Below, piece after piece: positions 1-5,918 of a stretch of DNA of 5,918 nt. Position 1 is the first letter of the stretch. Each line of letters begins with the position of its first letter. Origin of the DNA: Alcaligenaceae bacterium (GTDB lineage: Bacteria > Pseudomonadota > Gammaproteobacteria > Burkholderiales > Burkholderiaceae_B); the NCBI GenBank assembly GCA_012512545.1, contig JAAZDZ010000517.1, positions 1-5,918 on the forward strand, written 5' to 3'. Both the position numbers and the translations under genes were made by a program. The notes beneath the pieces were generated by a model. The model was not told the origin of the DNA. It worked only from the letters and a program-made list of their open reading frames with translations, and did not search any database.

Positions 1-1222
1 CCGGTTTGTTGTTCACGCGGAATTCGTAATGCAGGTGCGGCCCGGTGGACCAGCCCGTGGAACCTACGTAGCCGATATGCGTTCCCTGGCTGACCTTGAC
101 GCCTTTCTTGATGCCTTTGGCGAAGCCTTTCTGGTGGGCATAGAGCGTTGAGATGTTGTTGTGGTGCTCAATGATGATGGTGTTGCCATAGCCACGCTGC
201 CAGCCGGCGAATTTGATGACGCCATCGGCGGTCGAGCGGATGGGGGTGCCGCTGGGAGCCGCGTAATCGACTCCGTTATGCTGGCGCCAGCCGCCGTGCA
301 CAGGATGGCGGCGACCGCCAAAGGTGGAGCTGATGCGGGTGAACTTCAGGGCATTGCGCAGGAAGGCCCCCTGCAGGCTTTTCCCTTCGAAATCGTAGTA
401 GCCGCCGGATGAGGTTTCCGGCTCGAACCAGACCGCATCGTAAGTGTTGTTCTTGTTGAGGAACTCCAGGGCAAGCACACGGCCTGCGCCAACCTCACGC
501 CCTTCGCTGGCGTAGGTTTCGTAAACAATGCGGAAACGATCGCCCTTGCGAAGATCGCGCATGAAGTCGATCTTGCTGCTGAGGATTTCAGCCATCTGGA
601 AGGTGATGTGGTCGGGAATGCCCGCCGCATCGGTGGCACCAAATAAAGAACTGCTGATTTCGCCTTCGGCAATGCGGATCTGGGTGTCGGCGACCTGTTC
701 CCGCTCTTCTGCGGCGAATCCGCCATTGCCGTCGGGCGTGATTTCCAGCCAGCGGCTGACATAACGCCCTTCGTCGCGCGTGCCGGGAGTGTGGTCGTAG
801 CGCAGGGAAACCAGTTTGCCTTCGTGGTCCAGCGCTGCGCGGATGACGCGCCCCGGGTACAGCTTGTAGATGGAGCGGGCGGCGGGTTCTTGCACCAGGA
901 AATTCTGCAAACCGGCTTCTTGCACATGCAGCCGCTGCAGCAGCGCAGCCAGGGTATCGCCGCGCCGGATGACGGTTTCACCAATGAAGGGGTCGCTGGT
1001 CGCGAGCTCGGCAAGCGCGTCTAGTTTGGGCAGGGGCAGAACGCTTTGTTCGGTATAGACGACAGGCTTTTCCGGGGGCTGCACCACTGCCAGCGCGCCT
1101 GCTGTGCCAAACAGGCCAAGGGCCACAAGCAGCAGACCTTTGCGGAAGAAGTGGAAGGGTTTGCGGTGAGAGCGCATTGCAGTGCGCAAGGACGGGGTGT
1201 CGGGTATCCCTTTCTCGGACAT
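1..1222 (-). CDS. Membrane-anchored M23 family murein endopeptidase, 3' end cut off by the window edge
   Basis: Reading leftward from the ATG at 1222-1220, the frame stays open for 407 codons to the left edge, so the C-terminus lies outside. Seen: a basic N-terminus, one hydrophobic segment at about residues 27-47 (likely an uncleaved anchor, bulk in the periplasm), a LysM/OapA-like stretch at about 80-130 (GETVIRRGDTLAALL), a Csd3-type second N-terminal domain at about 185-290 (SSLFGATDAAGIP ... FMRDLRKGDRF), then a complete-looking M23 core from about 296. Metal ligands are visible as H315 and D319 (HNGVD) and H398 in HLH (396-398); H363 in LYAH and H396 are the usual catalytic histidines. 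All are intact, so an active zinc peptidase that cuts peptidoglycan cross-links is expected, as for MepM-like enzymes; bond specificity cannot be read from sequence. The start has only a poor CAGG upstream; Met16 (codon at 1177-1175) is an alternative but has no better ribosome site. The gene is divergent from tyrS. Confidence 0.93.
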   Translation of the reverse strand, partial: MSEKGIPDTPSLRTAMRSHRKPFHFFRKGLLLVALGLFGTAGALAVVQPPEKPVVYTEQSVLPLPKLDALAELATSDPFIGETVIRRGDTLAALLQRLHVQEAGLQNFLVQEPAARSIYKLYPGRVIRAALDHEGKLVSLRYDHTPGTRDEGRYVSRWLEITPDGNGGFAAEEREQVADTQIRIAEGEISSSLFGATDAAGIPDHITFQMAEILSSKIDFMRDLRKGDRFRIVYETYASEGREVGAGRVLALEFLNKNNTYDAVWFEPETSSGGYYDFEGKSLQGAFLRNALKFTRISSTFGGRRHPVHGGWRQHNGVDYAAPSGTPIRSTADGVIKFAGWQRGYGNTIIIEHHNNISTLYAHQKGFAKGIKKGVKVSQGTHIGYVGSTGWSTGPHLHYEFRVNNKP

Positions 1223-1319
1223 GGGCGAAAGACCTGGATGATAAGATGCTGCGTTGCCGGCGTGCTCGACCCTGACCTTATGGCTGTGTATGCAGGGTTG
1301 CAGTTAACACGCTATGCTA

Positions 1320-1332
1320 TCCGATTATCGGA
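1320..1332. repeat. Perfect 13-base inverted repeat in the tyrS leader/promoter region
   Basis: TCCGATTATCGGA is a perfect 6+1+6 dyad lying 79 bases before the tyrS start and 97 bases before the peptidase start. It contains a -10-like hexamer on each strand (GATTAT on plus, GATAAT on minus). It could be an operator or simply a chance palindrome; arms of six bases alone are not strong evidence. Confidence 0.4.
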
Positions 1333-1362
1333 AGGTTTTCGAGACCTTCGCGCGCTTTTTTT
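1331..1362 (+). promoter_or_regulatory. Hairpin followed by a T-run upstream of tyrS (possible attenuator)
   Basis: GAAGGT at 1331-1336 pairs perfectly with ACCTTC at 1344-1349 around a 7-base loop, and seven T residues follow at 1356-1362. Six bases (GCGCGC, 1350-1355) separate stem and T-run, which is wider than a standard intrinsic terminator, so termination here would be inefficient if it occurs. It lies about 50 bases before tyrS. Aminoacyl-tRNA synthetase leaders are sometimes attenuated, but no T-box or tyrosine-rich leader peptide was recognised here. Confidence 0.3.
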
Positions 1363-1411
1363 GTCCTTCAAGTCGATATCCATCAAATCTGTCTTCGCAG
1401 ATCATTCATAT

Positions 1412-2641
1412 ATGCCGCTCAACGAAGCCCCCATCACTCCGGAAGTCGAGCACGATCTTAAAATCGTCAAGCGTGGTTGTGACGAATTGCTGGTTGAATC
1501 CGAGTTCGTGCGCAAGCTTGCCCGCAGTCGTGCCCAGAACCAGCCCTTGCGCATCAAGCTGGGCCTGGATCCCACCGCACCGGACATCCATCTCGGGCAT
1601 ACCGTCGTGCTGAACAAAATGCGTCAGATGCAGGATCTCGGTCATCAGGTCATCTTCCTGATCGGTGACTTCACGGCGCTGATCGGTGACCCGAGCGGCC
1701 GCAACACAACGCGCCCGCCGCTCACACCAGAACAAATTCACGAAAACGCGAAGACCTACTACGAACAGGCCAGCATGGTGCTGGACCCTGCCCGCACGGA
1801 AATCCGCTACAACTCCGAATGGTGCGACAAGCTTGGCGCGCGCGGCATGATCAAGCTGGCATCGCGGTATACCGTGGCGCGCATGATGGAGCGTGAAGAC
1901 TTCACGCGGCGCTTCAAGGGCGGCATTCCCATTTCCGTTCACGAATTCCTCTATCCCTTGCTGCAGGGCTACGATTCCGTCGAGCTCAAGTCCGACCTCG
2001 AAATGGGCGGCACCGATCAGAAGTTCAACCTGCTGGTTGGGCGCGAGCTGCAAAAGGAATATGGCATGGAGTCGCAGTGCATCCTGACCATGCCGCTTCT
2101 GGAAGGCACGGATGGCGTCGATAAAATGTCCAAGTCCAAGGGCAATTACATCGGCATCACCGAAGCGCCTGACTCCATGTTTGGCAAACTGATGTCAATC
2201 TCTGACACGCTGATGTGGCGTTATTATGAGCTTCTTTCTTTCCGATCCGTGGAAGATATCGAAGCTTTGCAACGGCAGGTGAAAGAGGGCCTGAATCCCC
2301 GCGAAGCCAAGGTCGGGCTGGCCCAGGAAATCGTCGAGCGGTTCCATTCCAGGAAAGCGGCAGAAGATGCCCTGACTTCCTTCGAGGCGCGTTTCCGCGA
2401 TGGGGCTATCCCTGATGAGATGCCGGAAATCACGGTCGGCCAGGCACCCATGGGTATACTCAAGATACTGCGGGAAGCCGGTCTGGCCGCCTCGGGTTCG
2501 GAAGCTCAGCGCAACGTCCAGCAGGGCGGCGTAAAGGTCGATGGGCAACGGATTGAAGATAAATCCCTGGAATTGGGCGCAGGCACTTACGTGGTACAGG
2601 TCGGCAAACGCAAGTTTGCCCGCATAACGCTAACAGTTTGA
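1412..2641 (+). CDS. tyrS: Tyrosyl-tRNA synthetase (class I, type 2)
   Basis: Cytoplasmic enzyme that joins tyrosine to tRNA-Tyr using ATP. The 409-residue product has the expected length for type-2 bacterial TyrRS. In order: Rossmann catalytic domain with the HIGH signature as HLGH (60-63), the GDPSGR stretch (92-97), the tyrosine-pocket region around GGTDQKFN (199-206), the KMSKS loop intact at 238-242, an alpha-helical anticodon-binding part, and a C-terminal S4 RNA-binding domain at about 345-405. The frame is open far upstream (to 1046), but family similarity begins only at MPLNEAPITPEVEHD, so the ATG at 1412 is chosen; the upstream stretch lies antisense to the peptidase N-terminus and resembles nothing. 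No clear Shine-Dalgarno precedes 1412 (GCAGATCATTCATAT). The PEBP gene follows 16 bases after the stop, consistent with co-transcription. Confidence 0.97.
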   Translation: MPLNEAPITPEVEHDLKIVKRGCDELLVESEFVRKLARSRAQNQPLRIKLGLDPTAPDIHLGHTVVLNKMRQMQDLGHQVIFLIGDFTALIGDPSGRNTTRPPLTPEQIHENAKTYYEQASMVLDPARTEIRYNSEWCDKLGARGMIKLASRYTVARMMEREDFTRRFKGGIPISVHEFLYPLLQGYDSVELKSDLEMGGTDQKFNLLVGRELQKEYGMESQCILTMPLLEGTDGVDKMSKSKGNYIGITEAPDSMFGKLMSISDTLMWRYYELLSFRSVEDIEALQRQVKEGLNPREAKVGLAQEIVERFHSRKAAEDALTSFEARFRDGAIPDEMPEITVGQAPMGILKILREAGLAASGSEAQRNVQQGGVKVDGQRIEDKSLELGAGTYVVQVGKRKFARITLTV

Positions 2642-2645
2642 TCTT

Positions 2646-2651
2646 CAGGAG
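2646..2651 (+). promoter_or_regulatory. Ribosome binding site of the PEBP gene
   Basis: CAGGAG ends six bases before the ATG at 2658. It begins five bases after the tyrS stop and fixes the PEBP start, supporting translation from a shared tyrS mRNA. Confidence 0.8.
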
Positions 2652-2657
2652 TTCGCG

Positions 2658-3290
2658 ATGAAGCTTATCAGTGAGTCGTTTCCCGATCAGGGGAATATTC
2701 CCGAGCACAATGCTTTCGCCAAGCCCGACAGCAATGCGCATGTGGCCCTGGCAGGCAATGCGAATCCGCATCTGGCATGGTCTGATGCTCCGGCGGCCAC
2801 CCAATCATTTGTGATTGTCTGCCACGACCCGGATGCTCCCAGCCAGCCGGATGACGTCAATCAGGAAGGTCGCGAAATTCCCGATACCCTGCCGCGGGTG
2901 GATTTCTATCACTGGGTGCTGATCGACATCCCGGCCCACACCACACAGATTGCCGAAGGCGCGTATTCCAATGGCATTACGCCGCGCGGCAAAGCGGGCC
3001 CACTGGCGCTGGATGGCACCCGCCAGGGGCTGAACGATTACACGGGCTGGTTCGCTAACGACCGCGACATGAATGGCGATTACTTCGGCTACGATGGCCC
3101 CTGCCCGCCCTGGAACGATTCCATCCCACATCGCTATATTTTCACCGTCTATGCGCTGGATGTTCAGGAACTTCCCGTAGAAGGCCGCTTCAATGCCAGC
3201 AATGTGATTCAGGCCATGCAAGGGCATATTCTTGGTCAGGCGTCGATAACCGGCATCTACACCCTGAATCCCCGCCTCATTTCGCAATAA
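2658..3290 (+). CDS. YbhB/YbcL-type phosphatidylethanolamine-binding protein (PEBP) family, long form
   Basis: A 210-residue protein with the PEBP fold signatures: CHDPDAPS at 55-62, the HW pair at 85-86, and the C-terminal GYDGPCPPWND then IPHRY (144-160), which form the anion-binding pocket of the family. No signal peptide or membrane segment is seen, so it should be cytoplasmic, unlike E. coli YbcL, which is exported. It is longer than E. coli YbhB (about 158 residues). Extra material appears as a loop after the DPDAP motif (about 63-82, with QPDDVNQEGREIPD) and a segment before the second motif (about 113-140). Bacterial members have no firmly established biochemical role; kinase/protease modulation and ligand binding are proposed for relatives. 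The strong ribosome site and 16-base gap place it in one unit with tyrS, and a terminator follows. Its functional link to tyrosine charging is unknown. Confidence 0.92.
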   Translation: MKLISESFPDQGNIPEHNAFAKPDSNAHVALAGNANPHLAWSDAPAATQSFVIVCHDPDAPSQPDDVNQEGREIPDTLPRVDFYHWVLIDIPAHTTQIAEGAYSNGITPRGKAGPLALDGTRQGLNDYTGWFANDRDMNGDYFGYDGPCPPWNDSIPHRYIFTVYALDVQELPVEGRFNASNVIQAMQGHILGQASITGIYTLNPRLISQ

Positions 3291-3311
3291 CTTCCAGCAG
3301 CACACCCGGTT

Positions 3312-3352
3312 ATGGCAGGGCGGCTTTCCTTATAGCCGCATCCTGCCATTTT
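3312..3352 (+). terminator. Rho-independent terminator after the PEBP gene
   Basis: ATGGCAGG (3312-3319) pairs with CCTGCCAT (3342-3349), and the inner arm GCGGCT (3320-3325) pairs with AGCCGC (3334-3339). The result is a 14-base-pair stem with a 2-base bulge (3340-3341), an 8-base loop, and T residues at 3349-3352. It begins 22 bases after the PEBP stop and ends the tyrS unit before glyA. The T-tail is short; there is no T-tail on the other strand, so it is one-directional. Confidence 0.88.
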
Positions 3353-3387
3353 CATGTCTGCCTGCGACCACACTTCGTCAAAGGGGT

Positions 3388-3408
3388 TTCAAGCGCCTCT
3401 TGAAGAGG
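3388..3408 (+). repeat. Two overlapping, mutually exclusive inverted repeats upstream of glyA
   Basis: TTCAAG (3388-3393) is a perfect inverted match to CTTGAA (3399-3404) with a 5-base spacer. CCTCTT (3396-3401) is a perfect inverted match to AAGAGG (3403-3408) with one central base. The two share 3399-3404, so both cannot form at once as RNA. They lie 8-28 bases before the TAGAAT hexamer, a usual place for a regulator operator. Confidence 0.45.
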
Positions 3409-3432
3409 AACAGGCTAGAATGTTGGATTCAC

Positions 3433-3449
3433 TTCTTGTAATGCAAGGA
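3433..3449 (+). promoter_or_regulatory. Small hairpin covering the glyA Shine-Dalgarno sequence
   Basis: The glyA ribosome site AAGGA (3445-3449) ends seven bases before the ATG at 3457 and supports that start. TTCTTG at 3433-3438 can pair with CAAGGA at 3444-3449 (five Watson-Crick pairs and one G-U, 5-base loop), which would partly mask the site. The stem is short and AU-rich, so its effect is uncertain; the ribosome site itself is well supported. Confidence 0.5.
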
Positions 3450-3456
3450 TCGCCCC

Positions 3457-4701
3457 ATGTTTGACCGCTCCAATACCCTCGATAAGGTCGATGCAGATAT
3501 CTGGGCAGCCGTTCAGAAAGAGAACGAGCGCCAAGAGCAGCACATCGAGCTGATTGCCTCTGAGAACTACACCAGCCCCGCCGTCATGCAGGCCCAGGGT
3601 ACTCAGCTCACCAACAAATATGCGGAAGGGTATCCGGGCAAGCGCTATTACGGCGGCTGCGAATATGTAGATATTGTCGAGCAGCTGGCCATCGACCGCC
3701 TGAAGGAAATCTTCGGCGCTGAAGCCGCCAACGTGCAACCCAATTCGGGTTCACAGGCCAATCAGGGCGTGTACATGGCCGTGCTCAAGCCAGGTGATAC
3801 CGTGCTGGGCATGAATCTGGCCGAAGGCGGTCACCTCACACATGGTTCGCCCGTCAATGCGTCCGGCAAGCTGTACAACTTCGTTTCCTACGGCCTGAAC
3901 GACAAAGAAGAACTCGACTACGACGAACTTGAGCGTCTGGCCCGCGAACACAAACCCAAGCTGATCGTTGGTGGCGCGTCTGCTTATGCACTGCGCATCG
4001 ACTTTGAACGCATGGGCCGCATCGCTCGTGAAAACGGCGCATTGTTCATGGTGGATATCGCCCACTATGCGGGCCTGGTCGCGGGCGGCGAATACCCCAA
4101 CCCGGTTCCCCATGCCGATTTCGTCACCTCCACCACGCACAAGTCGCTGCGCGGCCCGCGTGGTGGCGTCATCATGATGAAGGCTGAGCACGAAAAAATC
4201 ATCAATTCAGCCATCTTCCCCGGCATCCAGGGCGGCCCGCTGATGCATGTCATCGCTGCCAAGGCCGTTGCCTTCAAGGAAGCGCTGGACCCCAGCTTCA
4301 AGGGTTACGCCGCACAAGTCGTCAAGAACGCCCAGGTGCTGGCCGATACGTTGGTCAAACGCGGTCTGCGCATTGTTTCGGGCCGTACCGAAAGCCATGT
4401 CATGCTGGTCGATCTGCGCGCCAAGGGCATTACCGGCAAGGATGCGGAAATCGCGCTGGGCAAGGCACACATCACGGTCAACAAGAATGCCATTCCCAAC
4501 GACCCTGAAAAGCCCTTTGTCACAAGTGGCGTGCGCCTCGGTTCGCCGGCCATGACAACTCGTGGTTTCAAGGAGGCTGAAGTCGAGCTCACGGCCAATC
4601 TGCTGGCTGATGTGCTGGACAACCCGTTTGATGAAGCGCACCTGGCCGCTGTGCGCGCCAAGGTCAACGAGCTGACGGCGCGTTTCCCCGTCTACCGTTA
4701 A
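3457..4701 (+). CDS. glyA: Serine hydroxymethyltransferase
   Basis: PLP-dependent cytoplasmic enzyme that converts serine and tetrahydrofolate to glycine and 5,10-methylene-tetrahydrofolate, the main source of one-carbon units for thymidylate, purines and methionine. The 414-residue product is full length (E. coli GlyA has 417). Visible landmarks match E. coli numbering: the folate/serine-side stretch SENYTS (35-40), the [13 protein letters not shown] segment (55-67), H126 that stacks on PLP, D200 and H203 in [10 protein letters not shown], and the Schiff-base lysine K229 in [13 protein letters not shown] (225-237). The residue after the lysine is Ser, where E. coli has Thr; this is conservative. 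The start is set by an AAGGA site seven bases upstream and by the family N-terminus. The gene is the first of a glyA-nrdR-ribD unit; nrdR begins 24 bases downstream with no terminator between. Confidence 0.98.
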   Translation: MFDRSNTLDKVDADIWAAVQKENERQEQHIELIASENYTSPAVMQAQGTQLTNKYAEGYPGKRYYGGCEYVDIVEQLAIDRLKEIFGAEAANVQPNSGSQANQGVYMAVLKPGDTVLGMNLAEGGHLTHGSPVNASGKLYNFVSYGLNDKEELDYDELERLAREHKPKLIVGGASAYALRIDFERMGRIARENGALFMVDIAHYAGLVAGGEYPNPVPHADFVTSTTHKSLRGPRGGVIMMKAEHEKIINSAIFPGIQGGPLMHVIAAKAVAFKEALDPSFKGYAAQVVKNAQVLADTLVKRGLRIVSGRTESHVMLVDLRAKGITGKDAEIALGKAHITVNKNAIPNDPEKPFVTSGVRLGSPAMTTRGFKEAEVELTANLLADVLDNPFDEAHLAAVRAKVNELTARFPVYR

Positions 4702-4725
4702 TCGCTTCAGGCAGCGGCCCGCGTC

Positions 4726-5190
4726 ATGAAATGCCCTTACTGCAATCGAACCGACACCCAGGTGATCGACACGCGCGTGCAGGACGAGGGCGACGTCATC
4801 CGGCGCAGGCGCCGCTGCCCGGCCTGCGAACGGCGTTTCACCACTTACGAGCGGGCTGAGCTGCTGATGCCCGCCGTAGTGAAGCGCAACGGTACGCGGG
4901 TCGAATTCGATATCGCCAAACTGCAGGCCAGCTTCAAGCTGGCTTTGCGCAAGCGCCCCGTCAGCACCGATCAGATGGATTCCGCTGTCGAGCGCATCTG
5001 CGATCAACTGCTGCATAGCGGGCAGAAAGAAGTCAATTCGCGTTTTATCGGCGATCTGGTCATGGCCGAACTGCGCGAACTCGATGAAGTGGCCTATGTG
5101 CGCTTTGCATCCGTGTATCGCAGCTTCGAAGATGTGGGCGAATTCGTCAAAGCCATTTCTGAATTCCAGTCGCCCGGAGGCTCGCAATGA
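4726..5190 (+). CDS. nrdR: Transcriptional repressor NrdR of ribonucleotide reductase genes
   Basis: A nucleotide-sensing repressor that binds NrdR boxes before ribonucleotide reductase operons and shuts them off when dATP is plentiful. The 154 residues hold the N-terminal zinc ribbon with C3 and C6 (MKCPYC) and C31 and C34 (CPAC), a basic RRRRR stretch at 26-30 used in DNA contact, then an ATP-cone at about 49-139 beginning [16 protein letters not shown]. All four zinc cysteines are present. E. coli NrdR has 149 residues, so this is complete. The start is fixed by the MKCPYC N-terminus even though the Shine-Dalgarno is poor (only CAGG at 4708-4711, about 14 bases away), so translation may depend partly on ribosomes coming from glyA. 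Its stop overlaps the ribD start. No NrdR box was recognised in this window, so its targets lie elsewhere. Confidence 0.97.
   Translation: MKCPYCNRTDTQVIDTRVQDEGDVIRRRRRCPACERRFTTYERAELLMPAVVKRNGTRVEFDIAKLQASFKLALRKRPVSTDQMDSAVERICDQLLHSGQKEVNSRFIGDLVMAELRELDEVAYVRFASVYRSFEDVGEFVKAISEFQSPGGSQ
5176..5180 (+). promoter_or_regulatory. Ribosome binding site of ribD, inside the nrdR coding end
   Basis: GGAGG lies six bases before the ATG at 5187 and decides that start over the in-frame ATG at 5220. The strong site within the last nrdR codons, with the ATGA overlap at 5187-5190, indicates translational coupling. Confidence 0.8.
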
Positions 5191-5918
5191 CGCCTCAAGC
5201 CGCCGCTGATGCGCGTTGGATGCGGCACGCCCTGGCGTTGGCGGAAACCTCGCTCTACATAACGGCTCCCAATCCGCGCGTGGGCTGCGTCATCGTGCGC
5301 GACGAGGCCATTCTCGGTCAGGGTGCTACACAACTTGCGGGCGGCCCGCATGCCGAGGTTGTCGCCTTGCGGGATGCCGCAGCCAAAGGGCATGGCGTCC
5401 AGGGCGCCACCGTGTACGTAACGCTGGAGCCGTGCAGCCATCATGGGCGCACGCCTCCGTGTGTTGATGCTTTGATTGCTGCTGGAGTGGGCCGGGTGGT
5501 GATCGCTCTGTGCGACCCTAACCCCCTGGTGGGCGGGCAAGGTCTGGCGCGGTTGCGCGAGGCGGGTATCGCCATCACTCTGGGCGTGTGCGCCGAAGAC
5601 GCCCTGGCGTTGAATGTCGGCTTTGTCTCACGCATGGTTCGCGGCCTGCCTTGGGTATGGATGAAAACTGGTGTATCTCTGGATGGGCATTCTGCATTGC
5701 CAGGGGGGGAATCCCAGTGGATTACCGGCCCTCTGGCACGCGCCGATGGTCACCATTGGCGAGCCCGCGGCTGTGTAGTGCTGACCGGCATCGGCACTGT
5801 GCGCAGCGACAACCCCAGGTTGAATGCGCGCGAGGTCGATACCCCGCGCCAGCCCGCGCGGGCAGTGATCGACGCCCGTTTTGAAATAGATGAAAATGCC
5901 CGGCTGTTCGATGGCGGA
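5187..5918 (+). CDS. ribD: Bifunctional riboflavin biosynthesis deaminase/reductase RibD, 3' end outside the window
   Basis: RibD carries out two successive steps of riboflavin synthesis: zinc-dependent deamination of the pyrimidine product of GTP cyclohydrolase II, then NADPH-dependent reduction of its ribosyl side chain. 244 codons are visible, and the frame is still open at the right edge; family members are usually about 360-380 residues, so about a third is missing. The deaminase domain (about 8-150) has H55-A-E57 (HAEVVAL) and C83/C92 in [12 protein letters not shown], giving the three zinc ligands and the catalytic Glu, followed by [10 protein letters not shown] (110-119). The reductase domain begins at about 155 with [10 protein letters not shown] (158-167), SQWITG (176-181) and [11 protein letters not shown] (205-215). 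In [10 protein letters not shown] a Gly takes the place of the Ala seen in most relatives (KxAxSLDG). The ATG overlaps the nrdR stop in an ATGA. Confidence 0.96.
   Translation, partial: MTPQAAADARWMRHALALAETSLYITAPNPRVGCVIVRDEAILGQGATQLAGGPHAEVVALRDAAAKGHGVQGATVYVTLEPCSHHGRTPPCVDALIAAGVGRVVIALCDPNPLVGGQGLARLREAGIAITLGVCAEDALALNVGFVSRMVRGLPWVWMKTGVSLDGHSALPGGESQWITGPLARADGHHWRARGCVVLTGIGTVRSDNPRLNAREVDTPRQPARAVIDARFEIDENARLFDGG

Larger units (their letters stand above)
1223..1411. promoter_or_regulatory. Divergent intergenic region between the M23 peptidase gene and tyrS
   Basis: These 189 bases must hold the promoters for both flanking genes. No sigma70 promoter with good boxes and good spacing is evident. 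Partial matches on the plus strand are TTAACA at 1304-1309 (5/6 to a -35 box, but no good -10 at 16-18 bases) and GATTAT at 1323-1328; on the minus strand the same site reads GATAAT (5/6 to a -10) without a matching -35. The region also holds the dyad at 1320-1332 and a hairpin followed by a T-run at 1331-1362, listed separately. That it is regulatory is inferred from gene orientation; the individual boxes are weak. Confidence 0.55.
3353..3456 (+). promoter_or_regulatory. glyA promoter/leader region
   Basis: After the terminator, 104 bases precede glyA and must hold its promoter. TAGAAT at 3416-3421 matches the -10 consensus at five of six positions, but no acceptable -35 lies 16-18 bases upstream (TTGAAG at 3400-3405 is only 10 bases away). 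Two overlapping inverted repeats sit just upstream of that hexamer, and a small hairpin covers the ribosome site; both are listed separately. An activator-dependent promoter would fit a missing -35 box, but this is inference. Confidence 0.5.

Noticed and set aside
346..1014. 222-codon open frame on the minus strand within the peptidase gene
   Set aside because: Same strand as the M23 gene but in another frame; the true frame carries all M23 catalytic motifs, while this one is Ser/Pro/Arg-rich noise.
1298..1318. TTGCAG ... TATGCT as a tyrS promoter
   Set aside because: Only nine bases separate the boxes, and both are weak matches.
1046..1411. N-terminal extension of tyrS by 122 residues
   Set aside because: It would overlap the divergent peptidase gene, shows no similarity to TyrRS, and the family N-terminus fits the ATG at 1412.
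1406..2053. 215-codon open frame on the minus strand antisense to tyrS
   Set aside because: Antisense shadow of the TyrRS catalytic domain with no family features of its own.
3400..3421. TTGAAG ... TAGAAT as a complete sigma70 promoter for glyA
   Set aside because: The boxes are only 10 bases apart, too close for sigma70; only the -10-like element was kept as a candidate.
3420..3464. 14-codon upstream open frame ([14 protein letters not shown]) overlapping the glyA start
   Set aside because: It overlaps the -10-like hexamer, so a transcript from that promoter would not include its start, and it has no ribosome site or meaningful codon pattern.
4207..5187. 326-codon open frame on the minus strand, antisense to glyA and nrdR
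   Set aside because: It lies wholly opposite two certain genes, has low-complexity shadow-like composition and no recognisable motif; long antisense frames are common in GC-rich codon-biased genes.

Overview
The window is an ordinary, gene-dense housekeeping segment of a GC-rich proteobacterial chromosome. TyrRS of the type-2 family next to a divergent M23 peptidase, together with the order glyA-nrdR-ribD, suggests a betaproteobacterium. The TyrRS sequence looks most like Alcaligenaceae (the Bordetella/Achromobacter group); this placement is from memory of family sequences and was not tested by a search. No mobile element, CRISPR array, tRNA, rRNA or recent transfer signal was seen.

Layout. 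On the minus strand, from 1222 down to the left edge, lies a membrane-anchored M23 (LytM-type) murein endopeptidase gene, cut off by the window edge near its 3' end. A 189-base divergent intergenic region (1223-1411) separates it from tyrS (1412-2641, +). Sixteen bases after tyrS comes a cytoplasmic YbhB/YbcL-type PEBP gene (2658-3290), closed by a strong rho-independent terminator (3312-3352). A leader with several small inverted repeats precedes glyA (3457-4701). nrdR follows after 24 bases (4726-5190), and ribD overlaps the nrdR stop by four bases (5187 to the right edge, open).

There are thus three transcription units: the leftward peptidase, tyrS-PEBP, and glyA-nrdR-ribD(-...). The last groups one-carbon supply (serine hydroxymethyltransferase), the dNTP-responsive repressor of ribonucleotide reductase genes, and an early riboflavin biosynthesis enzyme. 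The first two touch nucleotide supply through folate-dependent thymidylate synthesis and RNR control.

I found no convincing undescribed system. The items most worth checking are the small overlapping inverted repeats in the two leaders (tyrS and glyA), the missing Shine-Dalgarno sequence before tyrS, and the unexplained pairing of a long-form PEBP protein with tyrS.
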